60,000 nucleotides of DNA, from NCBI RefSeq assembly GCF_964355755.1, contig NC_092679.1:808001-868000 (forward strand). The letters run 5' to 3'. The DNA comes from Antedon mediterranea (taxonomy: Eukaryota; Echinodermata; Crinoidea; Comatulida; Antedonidae). A model generated the notes under the pieces. It saw only the letters and a program-made list of their open reading frames with translations, was not told the DNA's origin and did no database searches. Position 1 is the first letter of the stretch. Each line of letters opens with the position of its first letter. A program made the position numbers and the translations under genes. Below are positions 9,903 through 21,972 of this stretch, piece after piece.

Positions 9903-12900
9903 CTGCCAAAATAAAAACAAATCTTTGTAGGCTTAAACAAATTTAAAATTCATCAATTATAATAATATATAGGTATGATCTTTAGTTAATATTTAGAAAT
10001 ACAGTACGTTGCAAATACCTTCTTTGGGCTTAGAGGTTTAGGTGCTACATAAATACAGGACATTATTATTATCCCTATTCTGGGAAACCCCTATTAAGGG
10101 ACACTTTGTTGAGTCTCTAAGGTGTCCTCTTAATACACTACTATATATTTTAATAATATAGAAATGTATCTATCTGTGTATTATGTATGTTTGTGTGTAT
10201 AACAGAGAGATAATAGAGAGGTAATAGAGAGATAATAGAGAGATAATAGAGAGATAATAGAGAGATAATAGAGAGATAATAGAGAGATAATAGAGAGATA
10301 ATAGAGAGATAATAGAGAGATAATTTCAACAAGGAAAAGGCAGTACCAATGCCTTCCTGTTCATTTGAGGAAATCATCTTATATCTTAATTCTACTACCA
10401 CCACTCATGTATCAAAATTAATGGCTCGATAAGAGGGAGGTTTCAGTATGCAATGACCTATGACCTAGTTACATCATTGTGCGCATTACAATGTGGTTCC
10501 TCGCTTGAACTTTGACACAGTTTAAGTAAATTCTAGGTTCAGCCAATGACATAACAGTCGTAGGTTATCGCAAATCAAACTCCCAATCACATTGTTCAGA
10601 AAAACTCACCTGTGATGAAAATGTACAAACTAAAAAGTCTGAATTTGCTAAGAAATGAATATCTAAAATAACTCCACGTAAAGAATTGTCAGTGTATCTT
10701 TGATTGATACTCGCTGATTTTGATATATCATTGTCACTTATAAAGTGATAATCTGGATATCTAACAAATAAAGAGAAAATAAAAAATAGTTTTTTTAGTC
10801 AGCTTTAAATTAAAAATTACATTATTTATAATAACATTATGTAAATACAATGTGCTAAATTGGAGGCTTTTTATTTTGAGGTTTTAATTTGAAGCATCCA
10901 CTTTTTTTTAATTAATTATTTTCTTTCACTTTATTGTTAACATACTAATTTGCATATTGCATGTGTTCCTTGTGTTCAGCATTCCTTTGTGTTTGTGCAG
11001 TTCAGTAGAGCCATAGCAGTACAGCCACACAGGCCACACACAGTGCAGCAATGTAGTGTTACAATACTGTACTAGCAGGTTATATGTTTTTACAAATCTT
11101 AAACTTAAGGTGAGTTTCAGTTTTATTTGTCTTTTTAAACCTTATTGATATTGATACTTAAGTCTTTAAAACCTAGGCCCTGGTGATGATGTTGTTAATG
11201 GCACAATGGTTACTTAGTGCTAGGCCTACAGCCAGCCACACATGCCATAAGTCTGGGTGAGACCAACAGCTCTGTCTCCACTATCAAACTATGTAATGTA
11301 CCCATACAGTATATGGACATGATGATGTCATATTACTACCACACTTTGTTTGATAGTGCAGACAGAGCTTTAGTTAGTTGGTGTATACTGTCTTACTTTG
11401 TATTGGTCCTAAACCACTGTAACCTTTTAAAGCAAGCTTACTTTTTTCTAGTTTCTTCTAATAAGTTAGGATCATCTGTCGCAAGGTATACATTTTTCTT
11501 ATCTACTTTCTGTCTTCTTTTAATCAATTCATAATACTCTTCAACATGCTTCATATATTCTGATATGTCGTGGAAGGCTGCTTCGGTACCGACTTTATCG
11601 GTTCTTCTTACGTGAACTCTGTAAATACAAACAAAACTAGATTTTAAATATCTGCATTTCGACATGCAATGTTTACCAGACACACATTAACATAGCCTTA
11701 ATATATTTGTATCATTTTTCAAATGCTCATTGTTTATTGGCAACAAGATAACAACAAAATTGTAAAAATTAATAGATTCAAAATGTATTCTTACCCTACT
11801 ATAGGATGTTGGAAGCTATGTTTTATCTCCATATCATTTATCTGTTTCTGTAATAAATCATTTGGTCTTAGTATGTACTTTAAGACCTGTCCAACCCACC
11901 ATACTATGGGATGTCCATGTAGATGTATTAAGTCTTTAGCTAAGTCTTCTGGAACTGCTAGTGGTAGGAAGTTAGGCCTTGGGTGAAGACCGTCTACTAT
12001 AGGTAAATCAACTACTTGAATGTTTTCCATTGATTCCGGGCCTGTGCAAAATTTAAAAAAGAAAGAAATAGTAAAAGTATAAATACCTATTACCACAATG
12101 GTTAAGAAAAGTGAAAGTTATTTAAAGTTTATAATATTATAATAAACTAATCTAAACTGCTTCTTCAATGACATTATTTTTTAACAGAATTACTTACTAT
12201 TAAAGTAAGCATCTCTAATATTCTTATAGTATTCAGTTTCTATTATATCTAGTAATTTAGCATCAGTCACGTACAACAAGACGCATGCATAAATACTTGT
12301 TACTTTTAAGTGAATAATGTTGCACTAAAAATTAAATACAAAAGAGATACAGTAATATGTCATAGATATTCAAAAGTGTTTTAAAAGAATTTTAAAAAAC
12401 CATTAAAAAACAGACAATGTGTGACTGATCATACATAAATTCTATGTGTTCTGATTGGTTGAATCTTCTCTAGCTTTAATCAGTTACATTTGTAAAGATC
12501 CATCCAATCACAGCACAAAGATTTTGCAGACAATCAAAAGTAGTATCTGGAAGTGTGATGGCTAAACATTGGACACATTTTTTTTTTAAATCCATTATTT
12601 GAAGGAAATAACTTAAATTTAAAATGTGAAGTAAACACATTGCAAAACTAAAAGCATAAAGGCAACTACCAGTAGGTCAGTTAGTCAATTACTGCCAAAC
12701 TGGGAACATAAGGTAGGCTTTTTTATAAAGCTAGGCCTATGTAAGCTAGGGTCTAGTCCCCATAGGCTAGCTTGTCCTAATTAATGCAGGGCCTAGGCCT
12801 AGTTGAAGGGGCCATATGTTTACATTGTTTCATGATTGTTTGCCACACAAATGTATAATGATTATGCCTGATTTACATTGAATTAAACATATTTTGTCAA

Positions 12901-15900
12901 TCATAATCAATTATTTTATTGTTATACAGTACTAAGTAGGCCTAGCATAGGACAGGTAGTTAAAATATGAATAACATTAAGCCTAGCCTAGAATGATGCA
13001 TATATTATGTATGTATATGAAAAATACAGTTGAATAGTAAACTGTTATCATTTATACAATTAAGTCCTGGCGGAATAACAAATTTGTGATAAAGCCTTTG
13101 TGATATTAAAATCCATATTTAAGCTCAATAATATATATTGATGTTTTTCAATGATGAATTCTAGAGTGTTTCTAATTGTGTTATATTGAGCGCATCATTT
13201 TCAGTATTCAGGTGAATATGTGTTTAAAGTATTATTGATTTCTTTACTAATGATCATACAACAAAGATACAATCGATGTCAGTATCATTTTACTTGCGCT
13301 AACAGTGGTACTATTTCCTGGTGGACAATGGGCACAGACAGCTGTCACTTTTAATTGTCAAATATCAGAGACATTCCGACAGCAGTTTGCACGTCAGACG
13401 AGAAAGAAGCACTTTTAACAATTCAATAGAAAGCAGAATGTATTTTTTTAATTGAGTTATCATAATTCCAAATATGTACTATTATGACCTTATATGGGTA
13501 AAACACTAAAATATATGGGATTTTATTAATGGCCACATTATGACCATATTTGGGCATAATCTCGATCTTGGATGATACTAACTTCAAATTACTGTCATAG
13601 ACAAGAAACCTAAGGGCTACACTTTCTTAATAATTGTTAATTACAAAACAGATATGAGGAACAAAAGAATGAAGATATAGAAATCATTTAATCATATGCG
13701 TAGGCGAAACAGATACACAATAGATATGAGAAACCAATATATTATTATTATTATTATTGATATTGCTAAAGTACAGAAAGTGGTACCTTACATTATCCTT
13801 CTTAAACTAGACATATTTACTGTCATTTTATCATATTATTATTATGTGACACAATGTCATACATTCTTACATTTTTGTGGTTTATACATCAATGTATTAA
13901 TTTAATCAAAACCATGTTTGATTTCTGTAGACAGTAGTCTGTTATGGGAAACCATATAGGCTTGTGGGGGTGTGGGTAATATATTCAACTCCCATTAAAT
14001 GTCATTATGGCAGAACATTATTGTCATACAACATAAGGACAAAATCAATTCATACATGTGCAAAGTATACAAATTTGTACATGGCATTAAATACAAACCT
14101 ATGTTTGTATTTTGTATTTTCCTAAATTTTGAGCTGCTTAAGTTCATAAAAACCAGTTGATTTATATTCGCATCATTTATGACCAAGTTTTCATAGCTCA
14201 TCACAATAAAAATCTCCCTCTTGTAATTAAATTGTATATCTCCCTCTTGTAATTAAATTATAAAATAGTTTATCCATCCTGTAATTGGCAAGTTTGCGTA
14301 TGAAATTGTCAGGTTATCATAGTTTGAATATATATATATACTTTATAAAAACACAACAGGCAAAGAACATTAATTCTAAACCTCCCTGTGATATGTATAC
14401 AGCATTAAGAATGTTGAATTTTTCTGATTTATAAATCTAGGTTTCTGATCATTATCGATTATAAATCACGATTATGGCAAGATTCTGGAAGTAAGCTCCC
14501 ATTGATCTATTTGCAATGAATTGAAGACTACACTATATACTGTGGCTTAATAAATCATTACTGACAATTGCGCTTTTAAAATGCAAATCGTAATTTTAAC
14601 ATCAAAGAAACACTGTTATCAGCTGCACTTTGACAGACTTGGCTTGTATTGGTTGAGAAATTCTTACTGACGACAATCAGTGTTTTATAATTTGAACATG
14701 AAAATGTCTGTTTTAATTCGGATTTCAGTAAGAATCTATACAATTATTTTATGCCCTAAATATTACAGACAATCGCTCATATTTTAAAAGTCTGATAAAC
14801 CTAAATCTCTGTCTACACAATCAAACTAGTTTGACAAATAAAATGTGATATGCTCAAATATGGTAGTGATATTCCCAAATTTTGTTGTGATGACATCATC
14901 ATGTCCATATATTGGCACATTTTTTGTCACATAAAGTTTGATAGTGTAGACAGAGCTTAAGGGCTTTGAAGTAAATACAAAGATAGTAATAGGGTTTTAC
15001 TAAATGAGTAAAATTTATTTTTTTAATTTCATGCAAAACATACAGTATTGAGCAAAAATAAGGATGAACTAAAAATACTTACGGCCCCATCTGCCGGTTG
15101 TACTGCCCTTACGATCACGACACGTGTTGCTAAGAGGCATAAACCAACGCTCCCAACCTTCAGGCGAATAGCGCCACCCACGTGACTCTAGAATGAGTGT
15201 ACGCTGTGTTCCGTAGGCCAGGATGAGGCAGTAGGCCACGTGATGGACTTGACAACCATACCCACATCCTTTGTTTAAGTTGCACACTAACTTTTTTGCA
15301 TTTCCACAATCGATAGGATTCTACAATAGAAAACAAGCATGGTTTTATATTTTATATCCATTTGTGATAAAAAAGTGTGATGTGCCTAAATAGTAGTAGT
15401 GATACAGTATATGTGTACATCACTTTTTTTTTGTCACATAAATTATGATAGTGTGGACTTTAAGCCTTGTCTATACTATCAAACTTATGGGACAAAAAAT
15501 GTGATGTGCCCATATATGGACATGATGATGTCATATCACTACCAACTTTTGGAATAACACTACCATATTTGGGCACATCACACTTTTGATAGTGTAGAGA
15601 GAGCTTTAGGATCACAGATATTATGCTTTAGGTGAAAAGTTCATCTATGGAATGTACTATCTGTGTAATATTCAGCACAAATAGCCTTTCAGAGTGTGTA
15701 CCCTGAATTGACGTACCTGCAGATAATAGAATCTTTGCTGTACAGTGTCTGATAGAGCCTTAGCAGCTGATATCTTCCACTGTCCAGTATCATCCACAAT
15801 ACTTAGGTTATATAAATCTGTCATTATAGACCTGAAATAAAATCATACACAATTTTACTAATATTTCTTATTGTACTATAATTGTAAAGTTGGGTGGCAG

Positions 15901-18900
15901 ATTGGTTAAAGCATGGAGGAATTCTTTTATGGTTAAAGCATGGCTCTGTATTGTACAGTATGAAATATGTACATCGTTGAGCTCCTCTTCAGCAATAATT
16001 CTGGTGGTGGTAGCCAAGCATCATAACCACCAAGCCACAACTCCACTGGTAGAAGTCTTCTCTAACAATGACAAATGGAGGTCAAAAAGGTGTTCAATTA
16101 ATGATTAAGGTCACCCTAAAAATGTTGATTTAAGACCAGCCCACTCCATCTAACCCCTCACCCCCATTGATGTTCCATCATTTTAAATGGACCCCCATGT
16201 TTTTCTTGCATTCAATTGAAGCTTTAGCTTTAGAGTTTTGTTGCAGCTCAAGTAATACTTGAGCCACAACAAAACTCCATTCTTTCAACTAACCTTTGTT
16301 GATTGCCAGCATCTTCCAGTACAACATCTATCCTATCTTTTACTATTTTATCACTTGATTTTTCTTTCAGTTTCTGTAATTCTGAACGAACATAAAACCA
16401 AAACTCTGTGATTCCATTATCAACTTTTCTACGTAATTTCTCATGTTCTATTGTTGGCCCTGAATTACATTTGTCATTTGTCTCTTCCTGTGGCACTGAA
16501 AAAGTAAATTACATTCATTTGTTGTTTATCTTATTATACTGTCTATTGTTTAAGCTCTGTCTACATTATCAAACTTTATGAGACAAAACCATGTGATATG
16601 TGCCCATATATGGACATAGAGATGTCATATCACTGCCATATTTGGGCACACCACACTTTTTTGTCAAACTAGTTTGATAGTGTAGACAGTCAGTCTGGTC
16701 TTAAGCTCTGTCTACAATATCACACTTTTTGTGATATGTGATGTGCCCATATATGGACATGTCGTCATATCACCTCATACCATATTTGAGCATATCACAC
16801 TTTTTTTGTCAAACTAGTTTGATAGAGCTCAACTTATACTACTTCCACATCGCCTAGAAAAACTATGGTGTGTGTAACTCCAGCGTTTTTCTAGATGATG
16901 TAAAAAGGGTATATTACATATAATATAGGTATATAATATTCAAGCTTCATACAGTTGTGTATATAAAAAAACATTAAACTGTCTGCACAGTTATTTTGAT
17001 TACAAATATTGTTGAAAGAAATACATGCATTTAATAAGATTAGTTACAAATAACGTTGCTATTCCGTTGCCATGGAAATAACATAGTATCTGGTTTTTAA
17101 AATCATATAAGATGAACTGACAAAAAAAACTGCGTCAAACATTGTTTTGTCTGGTGTTTTTTTTTTTGCTACACCATTTTTTGAAGGTGAAGTAAAACTG
17201 TCATGTAGTTTGTTAATGCTACACTAGCGAAAATGTTCCCGGATGATATATTATTTTCATAAATCATTACTAATGTTCAATAAGAAAAATTAACATTAAG
17301 ACTAATGAATTCCTTTTAAATAAAATATGCAAATATATAAGGAACATGCAGAAAAAATGTATTTTACACAGAAATGAACAAACTGTTAAATGCGAACAAA
17401 CTAAATCAGTGAAGCTATACAAAAACAAAACATAATATATAGTTTAAAATGCATTAAACACACAATTCTGATCAGGTTATCTAGATAAATTTTAAAATTA
17501 ATTAAACTGAGATTACAAAAAAAAACTTTAATTGTTTTTCATCACTTCAGGTGAAATTACATTATCATTTCAAAAAGCTTGGTTCCTATTTGAATGCAAC
17601 GCAAGGACATAACAATACCGCAAGTTATTTGACCAATCACAATGTCATTAACCATACGTTTGCTTGTAATTGGTCGCACCTACACTGTTCAAATGTGTTA
17701 TTCAACATGTGTCAAGAATGAATATACAATGTAATGCTTTCTTATATTGACTAATGTTTGTGTAATTGTACAATTATTTTAACTTTTTTTATCTGTACAA
17801 ACGTTTTCTTAGTTTAAGTTTGTTATTATGAGAGTTTCCGAAATAGAAAAATGAATGAATTTCTGTTTTAGCAATTTTGTAAACTTAAAACATAGAGATA
17901 TGGAAATCAAACTGCATTTATTTATTTATTTTTTACAATGTAAATACCAATTACATAATAATACAATGTTCATCAATTTGGTAGCATCATGGAATAGTAG
18001 TAAATCATTGAATAGCATCAACACTAAATTGAATCAGAATTTGTGCATTGACTATTCTTACTGAGACAAGCTATTACTGATAGTATTTTCCTTGGCATTC
18101 CATAGCTGATTTCCTCTAGTACTGTAGTAGCAGCAAACATCATGCTTCAGTGCACACGGTGTCACAAGTTATGCTTGAATGCACAAAATGTCATATGTTA
18201 TGCTTCAACGCATACACACCTTGTCACTTACCCAATTTGGTTACATGGCCATCGTTGACCAATTCTTTACGAACCAATTCAAGTTCTTCTTGCAAATCTT
18301 TTATATGACTTTGATCATTTCTCACATTTAGCACAGAAAGTTCTTTTTGTAACTTACTAAAAAAGAAGCAAAAGTAAAAATGAAAACATAAAATACTCCG
18401 CAAATCAGCATAGTTTTCAAGCAATGAATATTTTTACTGTAATACTTACAGTAATTAATTGTTAATTAATAAACAAGATACAGAAATAATAATAGAAAGG
18501 CTGTATAATGTATAGCATTAACTTAATCTAATGTCCTATATGTTACATTATAATTTTCAAAATTAGGGAGAGAGGGGGTGGGGTTTGCCTGGCAGTAGTT
18601 AAATTGACAAACCTATGAGAGGGGATGGGGTTTGCCTGGCAGTAGTTAAATTGACAAACCTATGAGAGGGGATGGGGTTTGCCTGGCAGTAGTTAAAATG
18701 ACAAACCTATGAGAGGGGATGGGGTTTGCCTGGCAGTAGTTAAATTGACAAACCTATGAGAGGGGATGGGGTTTGCCTGGCAGTAGTTAAATTGACAAAC
18801 CTATGAGAGGGGGTGGGGTTTGCCTGGCAGTAGTTAAATTGACAAACCTATGAGGGGGGGGGGGTGGGGTTTGCCTGGCAGTAGTTAATTTGACAAACCT

Positions 18901-20274
18901 ATGAGAGGGGATGGGGTTTGCCTGGCAGTAGTTAAATTGACAAACCTATGAGAGGGGATGGGGTTTGCCTGGCAGTAGTTAAATTGACAAACCTATGAGA
19001 GGGGATGGGGTTTGCCTGGCAGTAGTTAAATTGACAAACCTATGAGAGGGGGTGGGGTTTGCCTGGCAGTAGTTAAATTGACAAACCTATGAGAGGGGAT
19101 GGGGTTTGCCTGGCAGTAGTTAAATTGACAAACCTATGAGAGGGGATGGGGTTTGCCTGGCAGTAGTTAAATTGACAAACCTATGAGAGGGGATGGGGTT
19201 TGCCTGGCAGTTAGTTAAATTGACAAACCTATGAATCTCTTTTCTACATGTATTCTATTATGTTTTTTTTTTGTCTGCATTTTTAATTTAAACTTATTTA
19301 CGCAATTAATTTGGCAAATATGGACATCCGTAAAATGTTACAGAATTTATAATATAAAGTTTCTATTGAAAGATTATAATATACAAATAGACACATTTGC
19401 AATAAGTGTTACAATCTAATACGATGTAATTTAATACGTTTATTGCTATGCATTATCGGCTGTAATATTCACAATTTCATAAATTTAAGGGGTTTAAATT
19501 TATTGCACAAAATGCTTGGATAAACATTAATACGATACATTTATTATTGTATTAGTCTTAGTTCTCAATTTCAGTTCTACTCTAAATTTTATAATAAATA
19601 AAGTTTTCTTTTTACTTTGAAATGAAATATAGTCCTGTACATAAATTGCAACTTGAATTTTCTTAGCATTAAAATGTTATAATGGTATAGTAATTTAAGA
19701 ATGACTAAATTGATGACAATATGTAAAGTGAAACTGAATACTGATTATAAAACGAATGAAATGTAGTTTGGTACCAAGTTCCAATTTCATCAATTTATTA
19801 CATCAAACTTCACAAATATTGTTTGCAGAGTTAACGACATTTATTGTTTATCATACAAAATTCATTTATCAATGAGTGAATTAAGGATAGGTATTTATCG
19901 GCAAAAAGTAATGTTACATTGTTTATTCAATTTGGCCCTATACCAAACTTCCTATTGTTATCAGAGTATGTAACAACATTTATTGTTTATCATACAAAAT
20001 TCATTTATCATTTTAGGTTTTTTCTTGGCAGTAAAAAATAATGTTACATCGTTTATTCAAGTTTTATACCACAACTTCCTTACCCCAATTCCATTGCTCC
20101 ATTTTGTAAGCGATCATTTTGTTGTTTTAAATTATGTAGTTCTCGTAAAACTCGTTTTAATTCTTTTGCCGTCTGCGCCGAATTATCAGGCTGATAGAAA
20201 CTGCCACCGAGATAGAGTAATCCACCGAGCCAGCATATTGCCAGAAGTATTGCAAACTTGGAGGTTGTCTTCAT
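9564..20274 (-). CDS. FUT8: alpha-(1,6)-fucosyltransferase, complete coding region (9 exons)
   Basis: This is the GT23 Golgi enzyme that moves fucose from GDP-fucose to the innermost GlcNAc of N-glycans (core fucosylation). Coding exons from 5' to 3' are 20274-20084, 18356-18232, 16495-16294, 15831-15717, 15320-15083, 12041-11795, 11618-11442, 10760-10610 and 9902-9564. All borders are GT..AG and the phases agree, giving 594 residues (human 575). Order of parts: short cytosolic tail and one membrane helix (residues about 7-26), coiled-coil stem, cysteine-rich region ([12 protein letters not shown]), catalytic core with [16 protein letters not shown] and LATDDP, then [12 protein letters not shown] and [16 protein letters not shown], and a C-terminal SH3 domain ([13 protein letters not shown]). 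The paired arginines and acidic residues of the GDP-fucose site are present. It is tail to tail with UNC79 and head to head with MAX. Introns carry many MITEs and two minisatellites. Confidence 0.97.
10015..10145 (+). mobile_element. SINE tail plus GGGACAC-type transposon scrap
   Basis: GCTTAGAGGTTTAGGTGCTA then CATAAATACAGGACATTATT matches the tail of the SINE at 2750-3062. It is followed by CTATTCTGGGAAACCCCTAT and AAGGGACACTTTG, resembling a pogo/Tigger-like terminal piece; similar scraps are near 6235, 8050 and 22980. All lie in a FUT8 intron or just outside the gene. Confidence 0.45.
10204..10324. repeat. 11-bp tandem repeat
   Basis: The unit GAGAGATAATA repeats about 11 times with one GGTAATA variant. 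It lies in the last FUT8 intron. The leucine/serine-rich open frame on the - strand is only translated repeat. Confidence 0.9.
10610..10760 (-). CDS. FUT8: FUT8 coding exon 8
   Basis: Encodes [36 protein letters not shown] and [10 protein letters not shown]. The aspartate in VILDIH and the serines in FSSQ correspond to known GDP-fucose-contacting positions of the family. Confidence 0.96.
11268..11372. mobile_element. MITE family A (copy 2)
   Basis: Begins AGCTCTGTCTCCACTATC and ends TTTGATAGTGCAGACAGAGC, with a shortened core containing ATATGGACATGATGATGTCA. It lies in the FUT8 intron between coding exons 7 and 8. Confidence 0.8.
11442..11618 (-). CDS. FUT8: FUT8 coding exon 7 (donor-substrate motif)
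   Basis: Encodes [16 protein letters not shown], the GT23 signature with two adjacent arginines, then [19 protein letters not shown] and [15 protein letters not shown]. Phases: 1 nt of a split Gly codon at the start, AA| of a split Lys codon at the end. Confidence 0.97.
11795..12041 (-). CDS. FUT8: FUT8 coding exon 6
   Basis: Encodes [29 protein letters not shown] and [19 protein letters not shown], all typical of the FUT8 catalytic core, and ends QHPIVG at a split Gly codon. Confidence 0.96.
12100..14800. other. FUT8 intron 5, no gene seen
   Basis: AT-rich intron sequence with short AGGCCT-rich patches (12730-12800) and a 25-bp direct duplication containing TCTCCCTCTTGTAATTAAA at 14212-14262. 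Open frames here are short and look random. Confidence 0.6.
14804..14960. mobile_element. MITE family A (copy 3)
   Basis: Runs from CTCTGTCTACACAATCAAAC to GATAGTGTAGACAGAG, with the inverted core GTGATATGCTCAAATATGG ... CCATATATTGGCACA. Located in FUT8 intron 5. Confidence 0.85.
15083..15320 (-). CDS. FUT8: FUT8 coding exon 5 (cysteine-rich region)
   Basis: Encodes [31 protein letters not shown] and [20 protein letters not shown]. The closely spaced cysteines match the disulfide-rich stretch of FUT8. Confidence 0.96.
15361..15463. mobile_element. MITE family A, partial copy (4a)
   Basis: Contains AAGTGTGATGTGCCTAAATA and a degraded right arm (AATTATGATAGTGTGGAC). It directly adjoins a fuller copy at 15462-15607 in FUT8 intron 4. 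Confidence 0.65.
15462..15607. mobile_element. MITE family A (copy 4b)
   Basis: Begins AAGCCTTGTCTATACTATC; the core reads ATGTGCCCATATATGGACAT then CCATATTTGGGCACATCAC, the opposite orientation to the copy at 14804-14960. It ends GATAGTGTAGAGAGAGC. Confidence 0.85.
15717..15831 (-). CDS. FUT8: FUT8 coding exon 4
   Basis: Encodes [18 protein letters not shown], then [17 protein letters not shown]. It joins exon 3 at a split Arg codon (AG|G) and exon 5 at phase 0. Confidence 0.95.
16294..16495 (-). CDS. FUT8: FUT8 coding exon 3 (stem coiled coil)
   Basis: Encodes [20 protein letters not shown] and [12 protein letters not shown], matching the helical stem used for FUT8 dimerisation. It starts 2 nt into a split Val codon. 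Confidence 0.93.
16551..16690. mobile_element. MITE family A (copy 5)
   Basis: TAAGCTCTGTCTACATTATC on the left, AACTAGTTTGATAGTGTAGA then CAGT on the right. It lies upstream of FUT8 coding exon 3, 10 bp from copy 6. Confidence 0.85.
16701..16830. mobile_element. MITE family A (copy 6)
   Basis: TTAAGCTCTGTCTACAATAT on the left and TCAAACTAGTTTGATAGAGC on the right. It is in tandem with copy 5 and in the same orientation. Confidence 0.85.
17575..17700. mobile_element. MITE family C fragment (AAGCTTGGTTCC type)
   Basis: AAGCTTGGTTCCTATTTGAA, then TGCAACGCAAGGACATAAC and GACCAATCACAATGTCATTA. Related pieces are at 55960-56000 (inverted) and 57865-57970, so it is a dispersed family. It lies in FUT8 intron 2. 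Confidence 0.5.
18232..18356 (-). CDS. FUT8: FUT8 coding exon 2 (stem coiled coil)
   Basis: Encodes [10 protein letters not shown] and [20 protein letters not shown], heptad-like and charged. Phases fit exon 1 (GG|T) and exon 3 (G|TG). Confidence 0.92.
18568..19233. repeat. 47-bp G-rich minisatellite in FUT8 intron 1
   Basis: About 14 copies of a 47-bp unit built of GAGAGGGGATGGGGTTTGCC, TGGCAGTAGTTAAATTGA and CAAACCTAT. The + strand carries two G4 runs per unit; one copy near 18853 has a run of 10 or more G. GGTTTG and CAAACC in each unit can pair. Confidence 0.92.
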
Positions 20275-20287
20275 GTTGCTATGGAAA
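20084..20287 (-). CDS. FUT8: FUT8 coding exon 1 (signal anchor) with its 5' UTR acceptor
   Basis: The start ATG is at 20274-20272. The first residues [20 protein letters not shown] are a short basic tail followed by a hydrophobic type II anchor, as in vertebrate FUT8; [20 protein letters not shown] follows. Upstream of the ATG, ttctcttcatag is a good acceptor, so the exon probably begins at 20287 and at least one 5' UTR exon lies further right. Confidence 0.93.
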
Positions 20288-20514
20288 CTATGAAGAGAAT
20301 AACATTTGGTTTTAATGCAATAATTATTTATTCATTGGCTTCATAGACATAGTCAGAGAAACCTGTTTTTTGAATTGTTTATACAGTATTATTATTATTA
20401 TGTTGTTAAAACATATTTTAACCCTGTATTAAGTTTTGATTGCCACTGATGTAAATAAATATTAATTACACCAATAAATATTACAATAGTTAAGCCAATA
20501 AATATTACAATAAT

Positions 20515-21712
20515 AACTAGAAAGCCACTCCGAAAGTGCATACCTCCGCCTACTGTAAAATTCTCCTACATAAGATATCTCTGGGAAAAAATATATATAT
20601 ATTTGTGTGTGTCTTAATGCTGTTTGTGATTTAGGCTAATTTCACTACAAGCATGGTATGTAACAAGCCTTTCAATTAAAGCCCCATTCCCTACGTTTTT
20701 TAGATCTAATTTAAGATCACAAACTATATTTAATGTAAAAATAATACTATATGGTCCTATTGCGATAACTTTTTTCGTCTTTAAACGGTTAAAAATGTGA
20801 AAAATAAGTCGATTCTAATAATTATAGCGGCCCGCTATAAATCCCAAAATGCATTGCGCGCGGATTGATATTTTTGTTTTTCACCTGTAATTCGCCCACT
20901 TTTCGATCGATCGTGAGGCCAAAACAAATGAAAGACTCCTAACTTTTCAGCGAAAATACCGGGTTTTCCCCAATTTGTATCAACGGAGTCTGGCAAAAAT
21001 AGAAAGACAATTAATGCAGCAACTATACAACGTCAGGCTAGGTATATAGCTCGCGTACGATGTTTGTACGTTACCGATGTTTACCAGCTAGGCCTACAAA
21101 ACTAAGCCTAGCTAGGCCTACATTTAAGACAAGAAATGACATGGTTTAATGTTTTTAAAGTGATATATATGTATTATTTTCCCAAAAACGTCCAAAATTG
21201 CAGGGAAGGGGTCTTTAACAATAGCTTCAGTTGACTAACAAAAGAACAGCAACGCGAAAATCAAACGTGTGAATTTAAAACGAAATATGTTTTTTAAACT
21301 ACTTGCATCAACAAAGGTGCACATTAAATCAAATTATGTTTTAAAATTACGAATCACAAATTATAACCATTGCCTCTTGTACAAAAATTAAGTTTTTTGG
21401 ACAAGTAGTTCTCAAGAAAATGTAATTTCAGTTTACTTGTTACTTTAAGACTGCTCGCCGGCTTTTGAAAAATTCAGTCCTATCTTTAAACACTAGCAGG
21501 TCTGAATAGTGTATTAAAAAGTGGTCCAGAATTGGGACCATGGTCCCAAAATTTAATGTAATGGTCCTTGACCACATATCTATCTGTATATTAATTTTGG
21601 TAAAGATATTGTAATTACTTTTTGAGTAATCCTGCTAACAAACAAACAGACAGACAAACAAACACACGCGATCGATTACATATACCTCCTTGGCGGAGGT
21701 AAATTACGCCAA
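20515..21712. mobile_element. degenerate retroelement or SINE composite
   Basis: The left edge has GTGCATACCTCCGCCTACTG. The right edge has GTAATCCTGCTAACAAACAA, a (CAGA/CAAA)n run, CGATCGATTACATATACCTC and TTGGCGGAGGTAAATTA. This ending is common to a dispersed repeat type in marine invertebrates, and related text recurs at 33960-34085. No open frame of note. Confidence 0.45.
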
Positions 21713-21836
21713 TAAATATTATCAAATCCTATTATCAATATGCATGTAAATTGCAAAGATAAAATGTATTTATTCATTGAAATCATGCAATTCTAAATCC
21801 TATTTATTTATACATACACTGTACAGAAGAGAAACT

Positions 21837-21972
21837 AAAGCTCTGTCTGCACTATCAAAAAAATTTGATGTGCCCATATACTGTATGGACACGGTCATAT
21901 CACTACTATATTTGGGCACATCACACTTTTTTTGTCAAAAACTACAGTAGTTTGATTGTGTAGCAGAGCTTT
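21837..21972. mobile_element. MITE family A (copy 7)
   Basis: AAGCTCTGTCTGCACTATC on the left; TTTGGGCACATCACACTTTT then GTTTGATTGTGTAGCAGAGC on the right. Confidence 0.85.
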
